The notes beneath the pieces are model-generated. The model saw only the letters and a list, made by a program, of their open reading frames with translations, made no database searches and was not told the origin of the DNA. The position numbers and the translations under genes were made by a program. Below are positions 52,131 through 60,840 of a DNA stretch of 64,000 nucleotides, in pieces; position 1 is the first letter of the stretch; every line of letters starts with the position of its first letter. Source of the stretch: CAVUAF01 sp963739375 (GTDB lineage: Bacteria; Acidobacteriota; Terriglobia; Terriglobales; Acidobacteriaceae); NCBI GenBank assembly GCA_963739375.1, contig CAVUAF010000007.1, positions 1 to 64,000 on the forward strand, written 5' to 3'.

Positions 52131-52267
52131 CGCCGGAGGTGACGCGATTATAGCGTGAACCGCGCCGAGCAGAACGGCCCGACGCGCCGGCCTCAGGCTG
52201 GCTTTTCCAATTCGGAAATTCCAGGTTCTGCAATCCCGCTTGAGCCCGCGGCCGTCTACGGTTTACC

Positions 52268-53260
52268 TTGTTGCCCGTGGAACTCCGCAAAGATCCCATC
52301 ACGCGCTCGTGGGTCATCACCGGGGAGCCGGGCGAGGCCGCGCCGGACGATGCCCCCTGCCGCTTCTGCCCGCAGAGCTCTCGCCCAACCCAGGTGGTGG
52401 GTTCCATGCCCGCCGTGGATGGCGGACCGTGGTCGGCGCGCGCCGTGGTGCATCCCTCGCCGCTCTACCGCATCGAAGGCGACCCGCAGCGCACCGGCAT
52501 GGGCATCTACGACAACATGCGCACCGTGGGCGCCCACGAGGTGCTGGTGGAAAACCCGCAGCACGATCGCCCGCTGTGGGAGCTCTCCGACGCCGCCCTG
52601 GCGCAGTTCCTGAAGCTCGCCGGGCAGCGCATCCAGGACTTGAAGCGCGACGGCCGCTTCAAGTACATCACGGTGTTCAAGAACCACGGCGCCGCCGCGG
52701 GGCAGGAATTCGAGCACCCCGCCTCGCAGCTCACCGCCACGACCTTCGTGCCGCGGCGCGTGCTCTACGAGCTGCGCGCGTGCCGCGACTACTTCGAGCA
52801 GAAGGAGCGCTGCGTCTTCTGCGACATTCTGGCACAGGAAGAGCGGCAGCGGACGCGCATCGTGGAAACCCGCGGCGATTACGTCGCCTTGTGCCCCTAC
52901 GCCCCGCGCGTCCCCTACGAAACCTGGTTGCTGCCGCGTCCCCACGAGCCCAACTTCGAAACCGCGGTCCTGCGCCGCGAGAACCTCAGCGACCTGGCCA
53001 CGCTGCTGCGGCGCACGCTGCGCCGCATCCTGGGGGTCAGCGAGGCCTTTCACCTGGTGCTCCACACCTCGCCCAACACCGGCGGGAAGGGGCGAATGCT
53101 CGACTACTGGAAGACACTCGAGGAGGACTACCACTGGCACATCGAGATCATGCCCATCGTGCCGGGGCGCTCCAAGTCGTACACCTTCAAGGAGACGTAC
53201 TACACCGACGTGACGCCCGAGGCCGCGGCGGCGCGTCTGCGCGATGCCGCCGCCGGCTGA
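52268..53260 (+). CDS. Galactose-1-phosphate uridylyltransferase family protein
   Basis: A 330-aa HIT-superfamily nucleotidyltransferase of the GalT type. VELRKDPITRSWVITGEP is the usual N-terminus. Metal-site Cys pairs are seen in DAPCRFCPQSS and ERCVFCDILAQEE. FKYITVFKNHGAAAGQEFEH and the active-site-like HWHIEIMPIVPGRSKSY (HxH, here replacing the classical HPH-Q) follow the family pattern. It may act on hexose-1-phosphate or another sugar phosphate. The start is uncertain: TTG at 52268 or GTG at 52277; the latter fits family N-termini. A terminator follows. Confidence 0.85.
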   Translation: MLPVELRKDPITRSWVITGEPGEAAPDDAPCRFCPQSSRPTQVVGSMPAVDGGPWSARAVVHPSPLYRIEGDPQRTGMGIYDNMRTVGAHEVLVENPQHDRPLWELSDAALAQFLKLAGQRIQDLKRDGRFKYITVFKNHGAAAGQEFEHPASQLTATTFVPRRVLYELRACRDYFEQKERCVFCDILAQEERQRTRIVETRGDYVALCPYAPRVPYETWLLPRPHEPNFETAVLRRENLSDLATLLRRTLRRILGVSEAFHLVLHTSPNTGGKGRMLDYWKTLEEDYHWHIEIMPIVPGRSKSYTFKETYYTDVTPEAAAARLRDAAAG

Positions 53261-53280
53261 ACTGAGTGTGCCCCCCAATA

Positions 53281-53314
53281 GCCAAGGCGGCCGGGCGGCC
53301 GCCGTGGCGTTTTT
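53281..53314 (+). terminator. Rho-independent terminator of the galT-like gene
   Basis: Stem GCCAAGGCGGCC with GGCCGCCGTGGC (53281-53308, one mismatch) followed by GTTTTT. It lies between the convergent galT-like and asnA genes. Confidence 0.82.
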
Positions 53315-53322
53315 GGTGCGCC

Positions 53323-54458
53323 TTACTCCAGCACAAAGATGTTTTTCTGGCGGCACATCTCCTTGAGAATCTTCGGCCACACGGTGACCGTGACCTCGCC
53401 CAGGTGCGCCTTGCGCAGCAGCAGCATGAGGGTGCGTGACTGCCCGATGCCGCCGCCGATGCTCAGCGGGATTTCCTGCTTCATGATCGCCTGGTGGTAG
53501 GGGAACTTCAGGAAGTCGAGCTGTTGCGACATCTCCAGCTGCTTCTGCAGCGACTCGGCATTGACGCGGATCCCCATGGAGGTCAGCTCATGCCGCCGCC
53601 TGGTGACGTGGTTCCACACCAGGATGTCGCCGTTCAGGCCGTGGGTCTCTTTGCCCGTCTGCGTGCGCGTGTCCGTGACCCAGTCGTCGTAGTCGCAGGC
53701 GCGCATCTCGTGGGGGTAGCCGTTCTTGAGCGGCCAGCCGATCCCGATGATGAAGACGGCCGGGTAGCGCTGCAGGACCGCGGTCTCCCGCTGCTTGCGC
53801 GGCAGGTTGGGGAACATCTCCAGGATCTCCTCCGCCTGCAGGAAGGTGAGCTCCGCCGGCAGGCTGGGGAAGCGCGGGTCGCGGAGCTGCGGGAACATGT
53901 CCTGCGCGAATTTTTCGGCGCCGACGATCACCTTCCAGATCTTGCCCACCACTTCTTTCAGGAAGACCAGGTTGCGCTGCTCCGCGGTCATGACGCGCTC
54001 CCAGTCCCACTGGTCCACGTAGCAGCTGTGGTCGTGGTCGAGGAAGTAATCCTTGCGCACCGCCCGCATGTCGGTGCAGATGCCCTCCCCGGGCTGCACG
54101 CGAACTGCTTCAGCGCCATGCGTTTCCACTTGGTCGCCGCCTGCACCACCTGGGCGTCGACCGGGTGCTTGTTGTAGTCGTTGGAGATGTGGAACTGGAT
54201 CGGCGTGCGGGAGCCGTCGCGGTCGAGCATGTCGTTGACGCCGCTCTCCACGTCCACGATCAGGGGCACCGTGACCATCATCAGGTTGAGTTCCTTGCAC
54301 AGGTTCTCCTCGATGTAGTTCTTGACCGCGAAAATGGCGCGCTGGGTTTCGCGCGGCGTGAGCAACGACCGGTAATTGCTGGGCAGAACGTGTTCCAGTT
54401 CGGCGTAATCGCCGATGCCCGGACCGGCAAGATCGGGAACTGCGGCACTCGGTGGCAT
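53323..54458 (-). CDS. asnA: Aspartate-ammonia ligase (asparagine synthetase A), one frameshift
   Basis: AsnA makes asparagine from aspartate, ammonia and ATP. The N-terminal part reads YRSLLTPRETQRAIFAVKNY, LCKELNLMMVTVPLIVDVES and FHISNDYNKHPVDAQVVQAA. The rest has PGEGICTDMRAVRKDYFLD, SCYVDQWDWERVMTAEQRNL, ILVWNHVTRRRHELTSMGIR and LSIGGGIGQSRTLMLLLRKA, all strongly conserved class II aaRS-like motifs. The frame breaks near 54100 (KWKRMALKQF then VQPGEG): one base is missing. The corrected product is about 378 aa, somewhat longer than the E. coli enzyme. No other change is seen, so sequencing error is the favoured explanation. Confidence 0.9.
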
Positions 54459-54550
54459 CTATCGTCTCCTTCGCGCCGCTTCCCCGGAGACTCGCCGGGC
54501 GCCAGCGCAACAACCCAGTCTCACCCTAGCCGCGCCCCGGGGATGCGCTC

Positions 54551-54607
54551 TGTGACTGCTATCACCCGGCGATGTTCGCGGGGGCGCCTAGGCCCGCGCC
54601 GTATAAT
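54551..54607 (+). promoter_or_regulatory. CRP/FNR-like operator and -10 element upstream of the beta-lactamase-like gene
   Basis: TGTGA-CTGCTA-TCAC at 54551-54565 fits the CRP-type half-site spacing TGTGA-N6-TCACA except for the last base. TATAAT at 54602-54607 is a consensus -10, and GGAGG at 54621-54625 is a strong Shine-Dalgarno 5 bp before the GTG. No CRP/FNR gene is in the window, so regulator identity is a guess. Confidence 0.5.
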
Positions 54608-54630
54608 GCTCGGCTCCGCGGGAGGCTGGT

Positions 54631-55587
54631 GTGCGCGCTTGGTGGTGCGTGGTCCTGTTGGCGGGCGTGGTGGCCGCTCAAACCTCTGCCCGCCCGAACG
54701 ATGAGGCGGCGGGCCGGAAGGAACAGCTCCTCTGGCAGAAGCTGGAGCAGCAGGTGCGCGACGCCGATCGCGATCTCGACGGCGTGCTCGCCGTCGCCCT
54801 CACCGATCTCACCAGCGGACGCCAGCTCGACTGGCACGCCGACGAGGTCATGCCCACCGCCTCCACCATCAAAATCGCGGTCCTCGCCGAGCTTTACCGC
54901 CAGACGCAACAGGCCGCCGCCGGCGCCTCCGGCAAGGCAACGCTCGCCGACCTCTACACCATGAACGCGGCTGACTTGGTGCCCGACAGCGACATCATGG
55001 GCGGGCTCACGCCCGGCGTCACCCGCCTCACCCTGCGCGACGTCGCCACCACGATGATCGCGGTCAGCGACAACGCTGCCACCAATGTTCTGATCGACCG
55101 CATCGGCATGGAGAACGTCAACGCCCTGCTCGATTCGCTCGGCCTGCAGCACACGCGCCTGCGGCGCAAGATGATGGACCTGAAGGCGGCGCAGGAAGGG
55201 CGGGAAAACGTCGCCACCCCGCGCGAGCTGGCCACGCTGCTGGAGACCATTTACCGCGGCCGCCTGTTGAATCCCGAACTGACCGCCGACTTCTTCAAGC
55301 TGCTCGCCACCCACAAGGACTCGGCCTTTGTGCGGGCGCTGCCCGAGGGCGTCCGCTCCGCCGACAAGCCGGGGGAACTGGAAGGCGTGCGCAACGACTG
55401 CGGCATCGTCTATGCCACCAATCGCCCGTTCGCACTCTGCATCATGACCACGTACGACGTGCGCGAGCGGCAAGCCCAGGAGATCATCGGCCGGCTGGCG
55501 GTCGCGGCCTACGAGATGTTTGCGCGCCTCGGGCGGGCTTCGCCATACGGCCGCGTGATTTCACCCGGCAACTCGAGTCACCCGTAG
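54631..55587 (+). CDS. Class A beta-lactamase-like serine hydrolase, exported
   Basis: A 318-aa protein with a short signal sequence (WWCVVLLAGVVAAQ). Catalytic motifs: S78-T-I-K81 in VMPTASTIKIAVLAELYRQ, S146-D-N in AVSDNAATNVLIDRIG, and a KTG-equivalent KPG in RSADKPGELEGVRNDCGIV. The omega-loop Glu may lie in QEGRENVATPRELATLLETI. The T-to-P change in KTG is unusual, so penicillin hydrolysis is plausible but not certain; peptidase or esterase relatives exist. A consensus -10 and a CRP-like site precede it. Confidence 0.85.
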   Translation: MRAWWCVVLLAGVVAAQTSARPNDEAAGRKEQLLWQKLEQQVRDADRDLDGVLAVALTDLTSGRQLDWHADEVMPTASTIKIAVLAELYRQTQQAAAGASGKATLADLYTMNAADLVPDSDIMGGLTPGVTRLTLRDVATTMIAVSDNAATNVLIDRIGMENVNALLDSLGLQHTRLRRKMMDLKAAQEGRENVATPRELATLLETIYRGRLLNPELTADFFKLLATHKDSAFVRALPEGVRSADKPGELEGVRNDCGIVYATNRPFALCIMTTYDVRERQAQEIIGRLAVAAYEMFARLGRASPYGRVISPGNSSHP

Positions 55588-55617
55588 AATTGAATTATTC
55601 AGCAGCCCAATCGTCCC

Positions 55618-55986
55618 ATGAGTTCTCTCCCCGTCCGCCGCATGAAGACCTACACCGCCCAGAGCGGCTACGTCTATCAGTACTACTTCGTGGGGCAGCG
55701 GGCGGCGCTGGCCAGCGCGCCGGAGGCGCCGGCGACCGAGTTCATCTTCGACGTCACCTCCGACCGCAAGACCACGTACGCGGTCAGCGTCTTTCTGAAG
55801 CCGGAGGCGCTCGCCGCCTGGGCCGCCGCGCATGCGCGTCCGCTCACCGAGGCCGAGCAATACGCCGCCGCCAAGCTGCGCCTGCTGCGCGGCTTTGACG
55901 AGACCGAGCGCATCCGCCAGCATCTCAGCCTGCGAGTCGACGCGGCCAACATCGAAGAGCTGCTCGGCGGCCTTGGGTTAGAGTGA
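55618..55986 (+). CDS. Conserved hypothetical protein, 122 aa
   Basis: A small soluble protein, MSSLPVRRMKTYTAQSGYVY, with alternating strands (YQYYFVGQRAAL, EFIFDVTSDRKTTYAVSVFL) followed by helices (LTEAEQYAAAKLRLLRGFDE, DAANIEELLGGLGLE). No catalytic motif or signal is seen. I do not recognise a characterised family. It is 30 bp downstream of the beta-lactamase-like gene in the same direction and may be co-transcribed; function cannot be inferred from this. Confidence 0.75.
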   Translation: MSSLPVRRMKTYTAQSGYVYQYYFVGQRAALASAPEAPATEFIFDVTSDRKTTYAVSVFLKPEALAAWAAAHARPLTEAEQYAAAKLRLLRGFDETERIRQHLSLRVDAANIEELLGGLGLE

Positions 55987-56058
55987 ATTCTTCACTTATT
56001 ACTTGAGGGTTATCCGCGGGTCCGTTTCTGAACGCCCGCGGTTCCGCTGCCCCACTGC

Positions 56059-57066
56059 CTACTCGCCGGTGGCTGGGCGCGTCATCAGTTCGCGGATGGC
56101 CTCGCGCGGTGGCCGGCCTTCGTGCAGGATGCGGTGCATCTGGGCGGTGATCGGCATCTCCACCCCGTGGCGCCGCGCCAGCCCCACCGCGGCCTGCGTG
56201 GTCTCGACCCCTTCCGCCACCATGCCGTGCATGCCGGCGATGATTTCCGGCAGCTTGCGTCCCCGCCCCAGTTCCACCCCTACGCTGCGGTTGCGGGAGA
56301 GTCCGCCGGTGCAGGTGAGCACCAGGTCGCCGACCCCGGCCAGCCCCAGCATGGTTTCGCGCCGCCCGCCGCAGGCGAGCACCAGCCGGGTTATCTCGGC
56401 CAGGCCGCGCGTAATCAGGGCGGCGATGGTGTTGTGGCCGAGTCCCAGGCCGTCGCAAACGCCCGCGGCGATGGCCACCACGTTCTTCAGCGCCCCGCCC
56501 AGCTCGACCCCGGCCACGTCGTCATTGGTGTAGACGCGGAAGTTGGGGTCGCTGAACTCGCGCTGGACCGTGGCCGCCAGCTCCGCGTCCCGGGAAGCAA
56601 TCGCAATCGCCGTGGGATCGCCGCGCGCTACCTCCTTGGCGAACGACGGGCCGCTCAGCGCGCCCAGGCGCGGCGCGAAGTGGCACTCGCGTTGTCCCAC
56701 CTCGGCGATCACCTCGGTCATGCGCAGCAGGGTTTCGTTTTCCACCCCTTTGGTGGCGCTGACCACCAGCGTCTCCGGCTGCAGGTGCGCGCACGCTTGC
56801 CGGAAGACCGTGCGGCAGTGGTGCGAAGGCATGACGCTGACCACGATCTCCGCCCCCGCCATGGCGCGGGCCATGTCGTTGGTGGCTTCGACGGCCGCGG
56901 GAATCGGCACCCCGGGGAGGAAGAGGTCGTTGCTGCGGCGTTGCGCGATCGCCTCGCACACCTCGCGCTCGAACGCCCACAGCCGCACCGCGTGCGTGCC
57001 CCGGCGTCCCAGCGCCATGGCCAGCGCCGTTCCCCAGGCCCCCGCGCCAATGACGGCGATCCTCAT
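56059..57066 (-). CDS. gpsA: Glycerol-3-phosphate dehydrogenase [NAD(P)+]
   Basis: A 335-aa enzyme making sn-glycerol-3-phosphate for phospholipids. MRIAVIGAGAWGTALAMALG is the dinucleotide-binding motif; SATKGVENETLLRMTEVIAE, ALSGPSFAKEVARGDPTAIA and ELGGALKNVVAIAAGVCDGL (catalytic Lys) follow, then TRGLAEITRLVLACGGRRET and GLAGVGDLVLTCTGGLSRNR. The ATG overlaps the plsY stop (ATGA), a common plsY-gpsA pairing. Confidence 0.97.
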   Translation of the reverse strand: MRIAVIGAGAWGTALAMALGRRGTHAVRLWAFEREVCEAIAQRRSNDLFLPGVPIPAAVEATNDMARAMAGAEIVVSVMPSHHCRTVFRQACAHLQPETLVVSATKGVENETLLRMTEVIAEVGQRECHFAPRLGALSGPSFAKEVARGDPTAIAIASRDAELAATVQREFSDPNFRVYTNDDVAGVELGGALKNVVAIAAGVCDGLGLGHNTIAALITRGLAEITRLVLACGGRRETMLGLAGVGDLVLTCTGGLSRNRSVGVELGRGRKLPEIIAGMHGMVAEGVETTQAAVGLARRHGVEMPITAQMHRILHEGRPPREAIRELMTRPATGE

Positions 57067-57761
57067 GCCTGTTTCTCCATGGCCGCCGGCGGCTTCGCTC
57101 CCAGCTTGTTTTCCGTGCCGGCGAAGAGCCGACGCAGGTTGTCGCGGTGACGAAAGATAATGAGCAGCGACGCCGCCACCATGGCCGGCAACAGGGCGAG
57201 CCGCTCCCGCTGCGCTCCCTGCTGGTGCAACAGATAGAACGCGACCGGGAAGGCCGCCGCCGCCGCGACTGAACCCAGCGAAACATAACGGAACGCCGCC
57301 ACCAGCACCGCAAAAACCGCCAGGGAGAGCGCCACGGAAAGGGGCGTCAGGGCCAGGAAGGCGCCCACCGCCGTCGCCACCCCTTTTCCGCCGCGGAACT
57401 TCAGCCACACCGGAAACATGTGCCCCGCGATTGCCAGCAGGGCCGCGATACCCGAGGGCAGATAGACGTAGAGGGCCACGTTGTCGCCGCGCGCCGCGAC
57501 CTGCTCCAAGCCGCGCGCGTCGGTCCAGGGATGCCACATGAGGTTGCAGATCACGACTGCCGCGAATCCCTTGGCCGCGTCCAGCAGCAGGGTGGCAATC
57601 GCCAGCCCCTTGGCGCCCGTGCGCGCCACGTTGGTCGCCCCGATGTTCCCGCTGCCGGTGGCACGAATGTCGGCGCCGTGGAAGATGCGCACCAAGAGGT
57701 AGCCGAAGGGAATTGACCCCAGCAGGTACGCCATCACCGCGACTTCGACCCAAATCCGCAT
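57063..57761 (-). CDS. plsY: Glycerol-3-phosphate acyltransferase PlsY
   Basis: A 232-aa membrane acyltransferase using acyl-phosphate to acylate glycerol-3-phosphate, the first step of phospholipid synthesis. It has about five helices and the PlsY motifs YLLGSIPFGYLLVRIFHGAD, RATGSGNIGATNVARTGAKG, KFRGGKGVATAVGAFLAL and, near the end, IIFRHRDNLRRLFAGTENKL. The gene is directly upstream of gpsA, the enzyme that makes its substrate. Its start codon abuts an AATTG octamer tract. Confidence 0.96.
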   Translation of the reverse strand: MRIWVEVAVMAYLLGSIPFGYLLVRIFHGADIRATGSGNIGATNVARTGAKGLAIATLLLDAAKGFAAVVICNLMWHPWTDARGLEQVAARGDNVALYVYLPSGIAALLAIAGHMFPVWLKFRGGKGVATAVGAFLALTPLSVALSLAVFAVLVAAFRYVSLGSVAAAAAFPVAFYLLHQQGAQRERLALLPAMVAASLLIIFRHRDNLRRLFAGTENKLGAKPPAAMEKQA

Positions 57762-57872
57762 GATTGAATAATTGGGAAATTGAGAAATTGAGGAATTGCG
57801 TAATTGAAAACCAGCGTGGGCTCGCTTTTCAAATTACTCAATTACCCAATTACCAAATTTCTCAATTACTCA
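57762..57872. repeat. Inverted AATTGAGA octamer element between plsY and thpR
   Basis: Left arm 57762-57808 (AATTGGGA, AATTGAGA, AATTGAGG, AATTGCGT, AATTG) and right arm 57829-57872 (inverse units, ATTACTCA, ATTACCCA, ATTACCAA, ATTTCTCA) with a 20-bp spacer. The left end touches the plsY ATG; the right arm contains the TAA stop of the thpR-like gene. Confidence 0.9.
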
Positions 57873-58462
57873 GTCTGGTGCAGCGCGAAGCTTTGGAGCC
57901 GGGTGTACTCGGCGCCCGCGGGTGTCAGCTTGCTCGCGTACAAAAAGAATTCGCGGGCGGTCATTGTACCGAAGTCGGGCGGCGGCAGGGCCGCCACCTT
58001 CTCGCCCAGGCGTTGCTGCCTGGGGTCTGCACCCTGCGCCCGCTGGTGCGGATTGCCGCTCGCCCGCGCACCCAGGCGCGCCAGCGTCAGGTGCGCGCGG
58101 TAATCGTTGCGCTCGCGCTCAAAACCCAGCGTGGCGCACGCCTCATCCACGGCGCGCGCCAGTTGCGGCAGGCGATCGCCGCCCTCCACCCCCACCCAGA
58201 AGACGCGCGGTGCGCGCGGCGCCGGGAAGAAGCCGCAGCCGCGGAAGCTGATGTCCAACGGCTCGCCGTGCACCCCGGCGAGCGCCTGCTGCAGCGCCGC
58301 GAGGTCGCGGGGATCGGTTTCGCCGAGGAACTTCAGCGTGACGTGAAAGCTCTCCGGCTTCACCCAGCGCGCCTCCGGGGCGAACCCGCGCATGCCTTCG
58401 ACGAAGCGCGCCAGGCGCTCGCGGATCGCGGGATCGATGTCAATAGCTACGAATAGCCGCAC
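57866..58462 (-). CDS. thpR: RNA 2',3'-cyclic phosphodiesterase (2H family)
   Basis: A 198-aa member of the LigT/ThpR family. RLFVAIDIDPAIRERLARFV is the usual start; the two HxT motifs are ESFHVTLKFLGETDPRDLAA and DYRAHLTLARLGARASGNPH. GTG at 58462 overlaps the cinA stop (TAGTG), so translation is coupled. The C-terminal REFFLYASKLTPAGAEYTRL is also conserved. E. coli ThpR hydrolyses 2',3'-cyclic RNA ends; in this family ligase activity is also reported. The stop codon is supplied by the repeat element. Confidence 0.9.
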   Translation of the reverse strand: MRLFVAIDIDPAIRERLARFVEGMRGFAPEARWVKPESFHVTLKFLGETDPRDLAALQQALAGVHGEPLDISFRGCGFFPAPRAPRVFWVGVEGGDRLPQLARAVDEACATLGFERERNDYRAHLTLARLGARASGNPHQRAQGADPRQQRLGEKVAALPPPDFGTMTAREFFLYASKLTPAGAEYTRLQSFALHQTE

Positions 58463-59706
58463 TACATCAGCTTTCTGCGCACCATATCCAGTGCCTGCTG
58501 CGTCGCCAGCAGCCGGATGCGGTCGCGATCGCCGGGGAACTGCCGCTTCACGACCTCGGTTTTGCGGCCGTCGGCCAAGGCGTGAAACACCAGCCCGACG
58601 GGCTTTTCCTCGCTGCCGCCGGTAGGGCCGGCGATGCCGGTGATGCCGACTCCCAGCGTCGCCTGGCAGCGCGCGCGGATGCCCTCCGCCAACGCCTTGG
58701 CCACCTCCGCGCTCACCGCCCCGTGTTCCGCCAGCAGCGGCGGCGGCACGTCGGCGAACGCGGTCTTCAGCTCGTTGGTGTAAGCGATGGCGCCGCCGAC
58801 AAAATACCGCGAGCTGCCGCTCACGCTGGTCAGGCGTTCCGCCAGCAGCCCGCCGGTGCACGATTCGGCCACCGCCACGGTGGCGCTCCGCATCTGGCAC
58901 CAGTAGCCGACGATCTGTTCCAGGGTCTCGCGGCCGCGGGTAAAAACCAGGTCGCCCAGCTCGTCTTCGATCTCGTCGGCCAGTTGCTCCACGCGCGCCT
59001 GCGCCTCCGCCAGCGACTCCCCACGGCGCCGCAGGTGCAGCTGCACCTCGCCCGCACTGGCCAGGATGGTGGTTTCGATGTCGGGATAGCGCTGGTAAAT
59101 CGGCGCCACCCGCGCATCGCACTCCGACTCCGGGACCATCGCCATCTTCAGCGTCGCGGTGGCGATGAACTGCGGCGGCGCCGCGGCCCGCAGGCGCTCC
59201 ATGCATTGCGCGTCGACGAGCGCCTTCAGCTCGTGCGGCGGCCCGGGCAGGAGCACGACGATGCGCCGTGCACCCTCGTGCTGCGTCTCCAGCCACTGTC
59301 CGGGCGCGGTGCCGTTGGGATTGGGGAGCAGCTTCGCGCCCACCAGGATTTCCGCCTGCCGCTCGTTGTTGGGCGACATCTTCACGCGCCGCGCCGCAAA
59401 CCGCCGGTAGAGCTCCGCGATCCACTCGGGATCGCGCTTCAGTTCCAGGCCCAGCGCTTCGGCCACGCATTCGCGCGTCAGGTCGTCGGCCGTGGGTCCG
59501 AGCCCACCGATGAGGAAGACGATGTCGCAGCGCTCCACGGCTTGCCGTACCACCGCAATCAGGTCGGCGCGCCGGTCCCCGACCACGTTCTTGAAGCGCA
59601 CCTCGACCCCCAGGCTGTTCAGGCGCTCGGTGAGAAACAGGGAATTGGTGTCTTGGCGGTAGGGGGTGAGCAGCTCGGAGCCAATGGCGACGATCTCGGC
59701 GAACAC
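58462..59706 (-). CDS. cinA: CinA-family protein (competence/damage-inducible; NMN amidohydrolase domain)
   Basis: A 414-aa two-domain protein. The N-terminal MoaB/MogA-like domain has MFAEIVAIGSELLTPYRQDT and VFLIGGLGPTADDLTRECVA, followed by VVLLPGPPHELKALVDAQ. The C-terminal nicotinamide-nucleotide amidase domain has SATVAVAESCTGGLLAERLT and GVGITGIAGPTGGSEEKPVG. Together these fit CinA (pyridine-nucleotide recycling). It sits in an operon-like group with yacG, pgpA and the NHL-type gene, and overlaps thpR. Confidence 0.95.
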   Translation of the reverse strand: MFAEIVAIGSELLTPYRQDTNSLFLTERLNSLGVEVRFKNVVGDRRADLIAVVRQAVERCDIVFLIGGLGPTADDLTRECVAEALGLELKRDPEWIAELYRRFAARRVKMSPNNERQAEILVGAKLLPNPNGTAPGQWLETQHEGARRIVVLLPGPPHELKALVDAQCMERLRAAAPPQFIATATLKMAMVPESECDARVAPIYQRYPDIETTILASAGEVQLHLRRRGESLAEAQARVEQLADEIEDELGDLVFTRGRETLEQIVGYWCQMRSATVAVAESCTGGLLAERLTSVSGSSRYFVGGAIAYTNELKTAFADVPPPLLAEHGAVSAEVAKALAEGIRARCQATLGVGITGIAGPTGGSEEKPVGLVFHALADGRKTEVVKRQFPGDRDRIRLLATQQALDMVRRKLM

Positions 59707-59763
59707 GCAAGCAGTCTAAATCACGACTGCCGCCGGTTCACCCTGGAGAAGCGCCGCGCCGCG

Positions 59764-60825
59764 TCAGGGCGAGGGCAGGAGCTTGCCTTCCACGTCCCAA
59801 TGCAGCCGCTGCACCCCGCTGTTGGTGGCGAGCACAACGGCGCGCCCAGGCGCGAACGCCAGCCCCACCAGCCCCGGGCCGGCGACGGCCAGCGACGCGT
59901 GCTGGTCGGGCGCGATGCGCACGATGCCGCGCCTTCCCCCCAGCGACGCCGCCACGTAGAGGTTGCCGTCGCGGTCGAAGGCCAGGCCCTGCGGCCGTCC
60001 CAGCCCGCGATAAAACACCGCCACCGTGCCGTGCGGGTCCACGCGGTACACGGCGTCGAAGCTCGACGTGGTCGGGCCCGTGACGTAGAGATGATCATCG
60101 CCGCCGAACGCCAGGTGATACGCCGCTACGCTCGGCTCCAGCGTCGCAAACACGTAAATCTGCCGCGTCGCGCGCGAAATCCGCCAGATGGTTCCGCTGC
60201 GGTCGCCGACGTACAGGTTCTGCTCGCGGTCGAAGGCGATGCCGGTGGCGATGCCCATGCCTTCCGCGTACACCGCCATGGTCCCGTCCGGCGCCACGCG
60301 GTACACCGTGCCATCGAAGCGCGACGACACGTAGAGCTGCCCCTCGCGGTCAAACGCCAGCCCGGTAGCGTTCATCAGCTCGGCCAGAAACGGCTTGACC
60401 TCGCCGTGCGCGTCGAGGCGGTAAATCGCGACCGGGACTTTCTGCCCCCGCGCCCCGGAGAAGGTGACGTAGATGTTGCCGGCGGCGTCGAGCGCCGGGT
60501 TGGCCACCGGGTGCAGGTTTTCCGCGAGCGGGACGGCGATGTGGATGGGATGCGGATTGCTGCGCGCGCCGTTGGTTGCCACCACCACGTTGCCGGAGGC
60601 GGCGCCCTCGGGCACGCGCGCGATCACGAACTGGTCGGAGCTGACGACGATGGGCGCCTCGACCTCGCCCATCACCACGCGCGGCCGCGCCAGGTCAGGC
60701 GGCTTCAGCCCGCTGCCCACGATCCGCACTTCGCCCCCGGCCAGCGCCGCCGCCGGCACCACGGACTCGATGTGCGGGCGCCCGTTGACGTTCTTCTTAC
60801 CCAGCAGCCGGTCGGAAATTCCCAT
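59764..60825 (-). CDS. IPT/TIG-domain and NHL-repeat protein
   Basis: A 353-aa protein with an N-terminal IPT/TIG-like Ig domain (residues about 18-95: SVVPAAALAGGEVRIVGSGL, VARVPEG-type end) and a six-bladed NHL-type beta-propeller from about 105 on. Repeats contain GLAFDREGQLYVSSRFDGTV, GIAFDREQNLYVGDRSGTIW, LAFGGDDHLYVTGPTTSSFD and GLAFDRDGNLYVAASLGGRR. No signal peptide is seen; the N-terminus MGISDRLLGKKNVNGRPHIE looks cytoplasmic. No catalytic residues are evident, so a binding or scaffold role is likely. It lies between pgpA and cinA in the same direction. Confidence 0.85.
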   Translation of the reverse strand: MGISDRLLGKKNVNGRPHIESVVPAAALAGGEVRIVGSGLKPPDLARPRVVMGEVEAPIVVSSDQFVIARVPEGAASGNVVVATNGARSNPHPIHIAVPLAENLHPVANPALDAAGNIYVTFSGARGQKVPVAIYRLDAHGEVKPFLAELMNATGLAFDREGQLYVSSRFDGTVYRVAPDGTMAVYAEGMGIATGIAFDREQNLYVGDRSGTIWRISRATRQIYVFATLEPSVAAYHLAFGGDDHLYVTGPTTSSFDAVYRVDPHGTVAVFYRGLGRPQGLAFDRDGNLYVAASLGGRRGIVRIAPDQHASLAVAGPGLVGLAFAPGRAVVLATNSGVQRLHWDVEGKLLPSP

Positions 60826-60840
60826 GATGGTTCCGGATGG

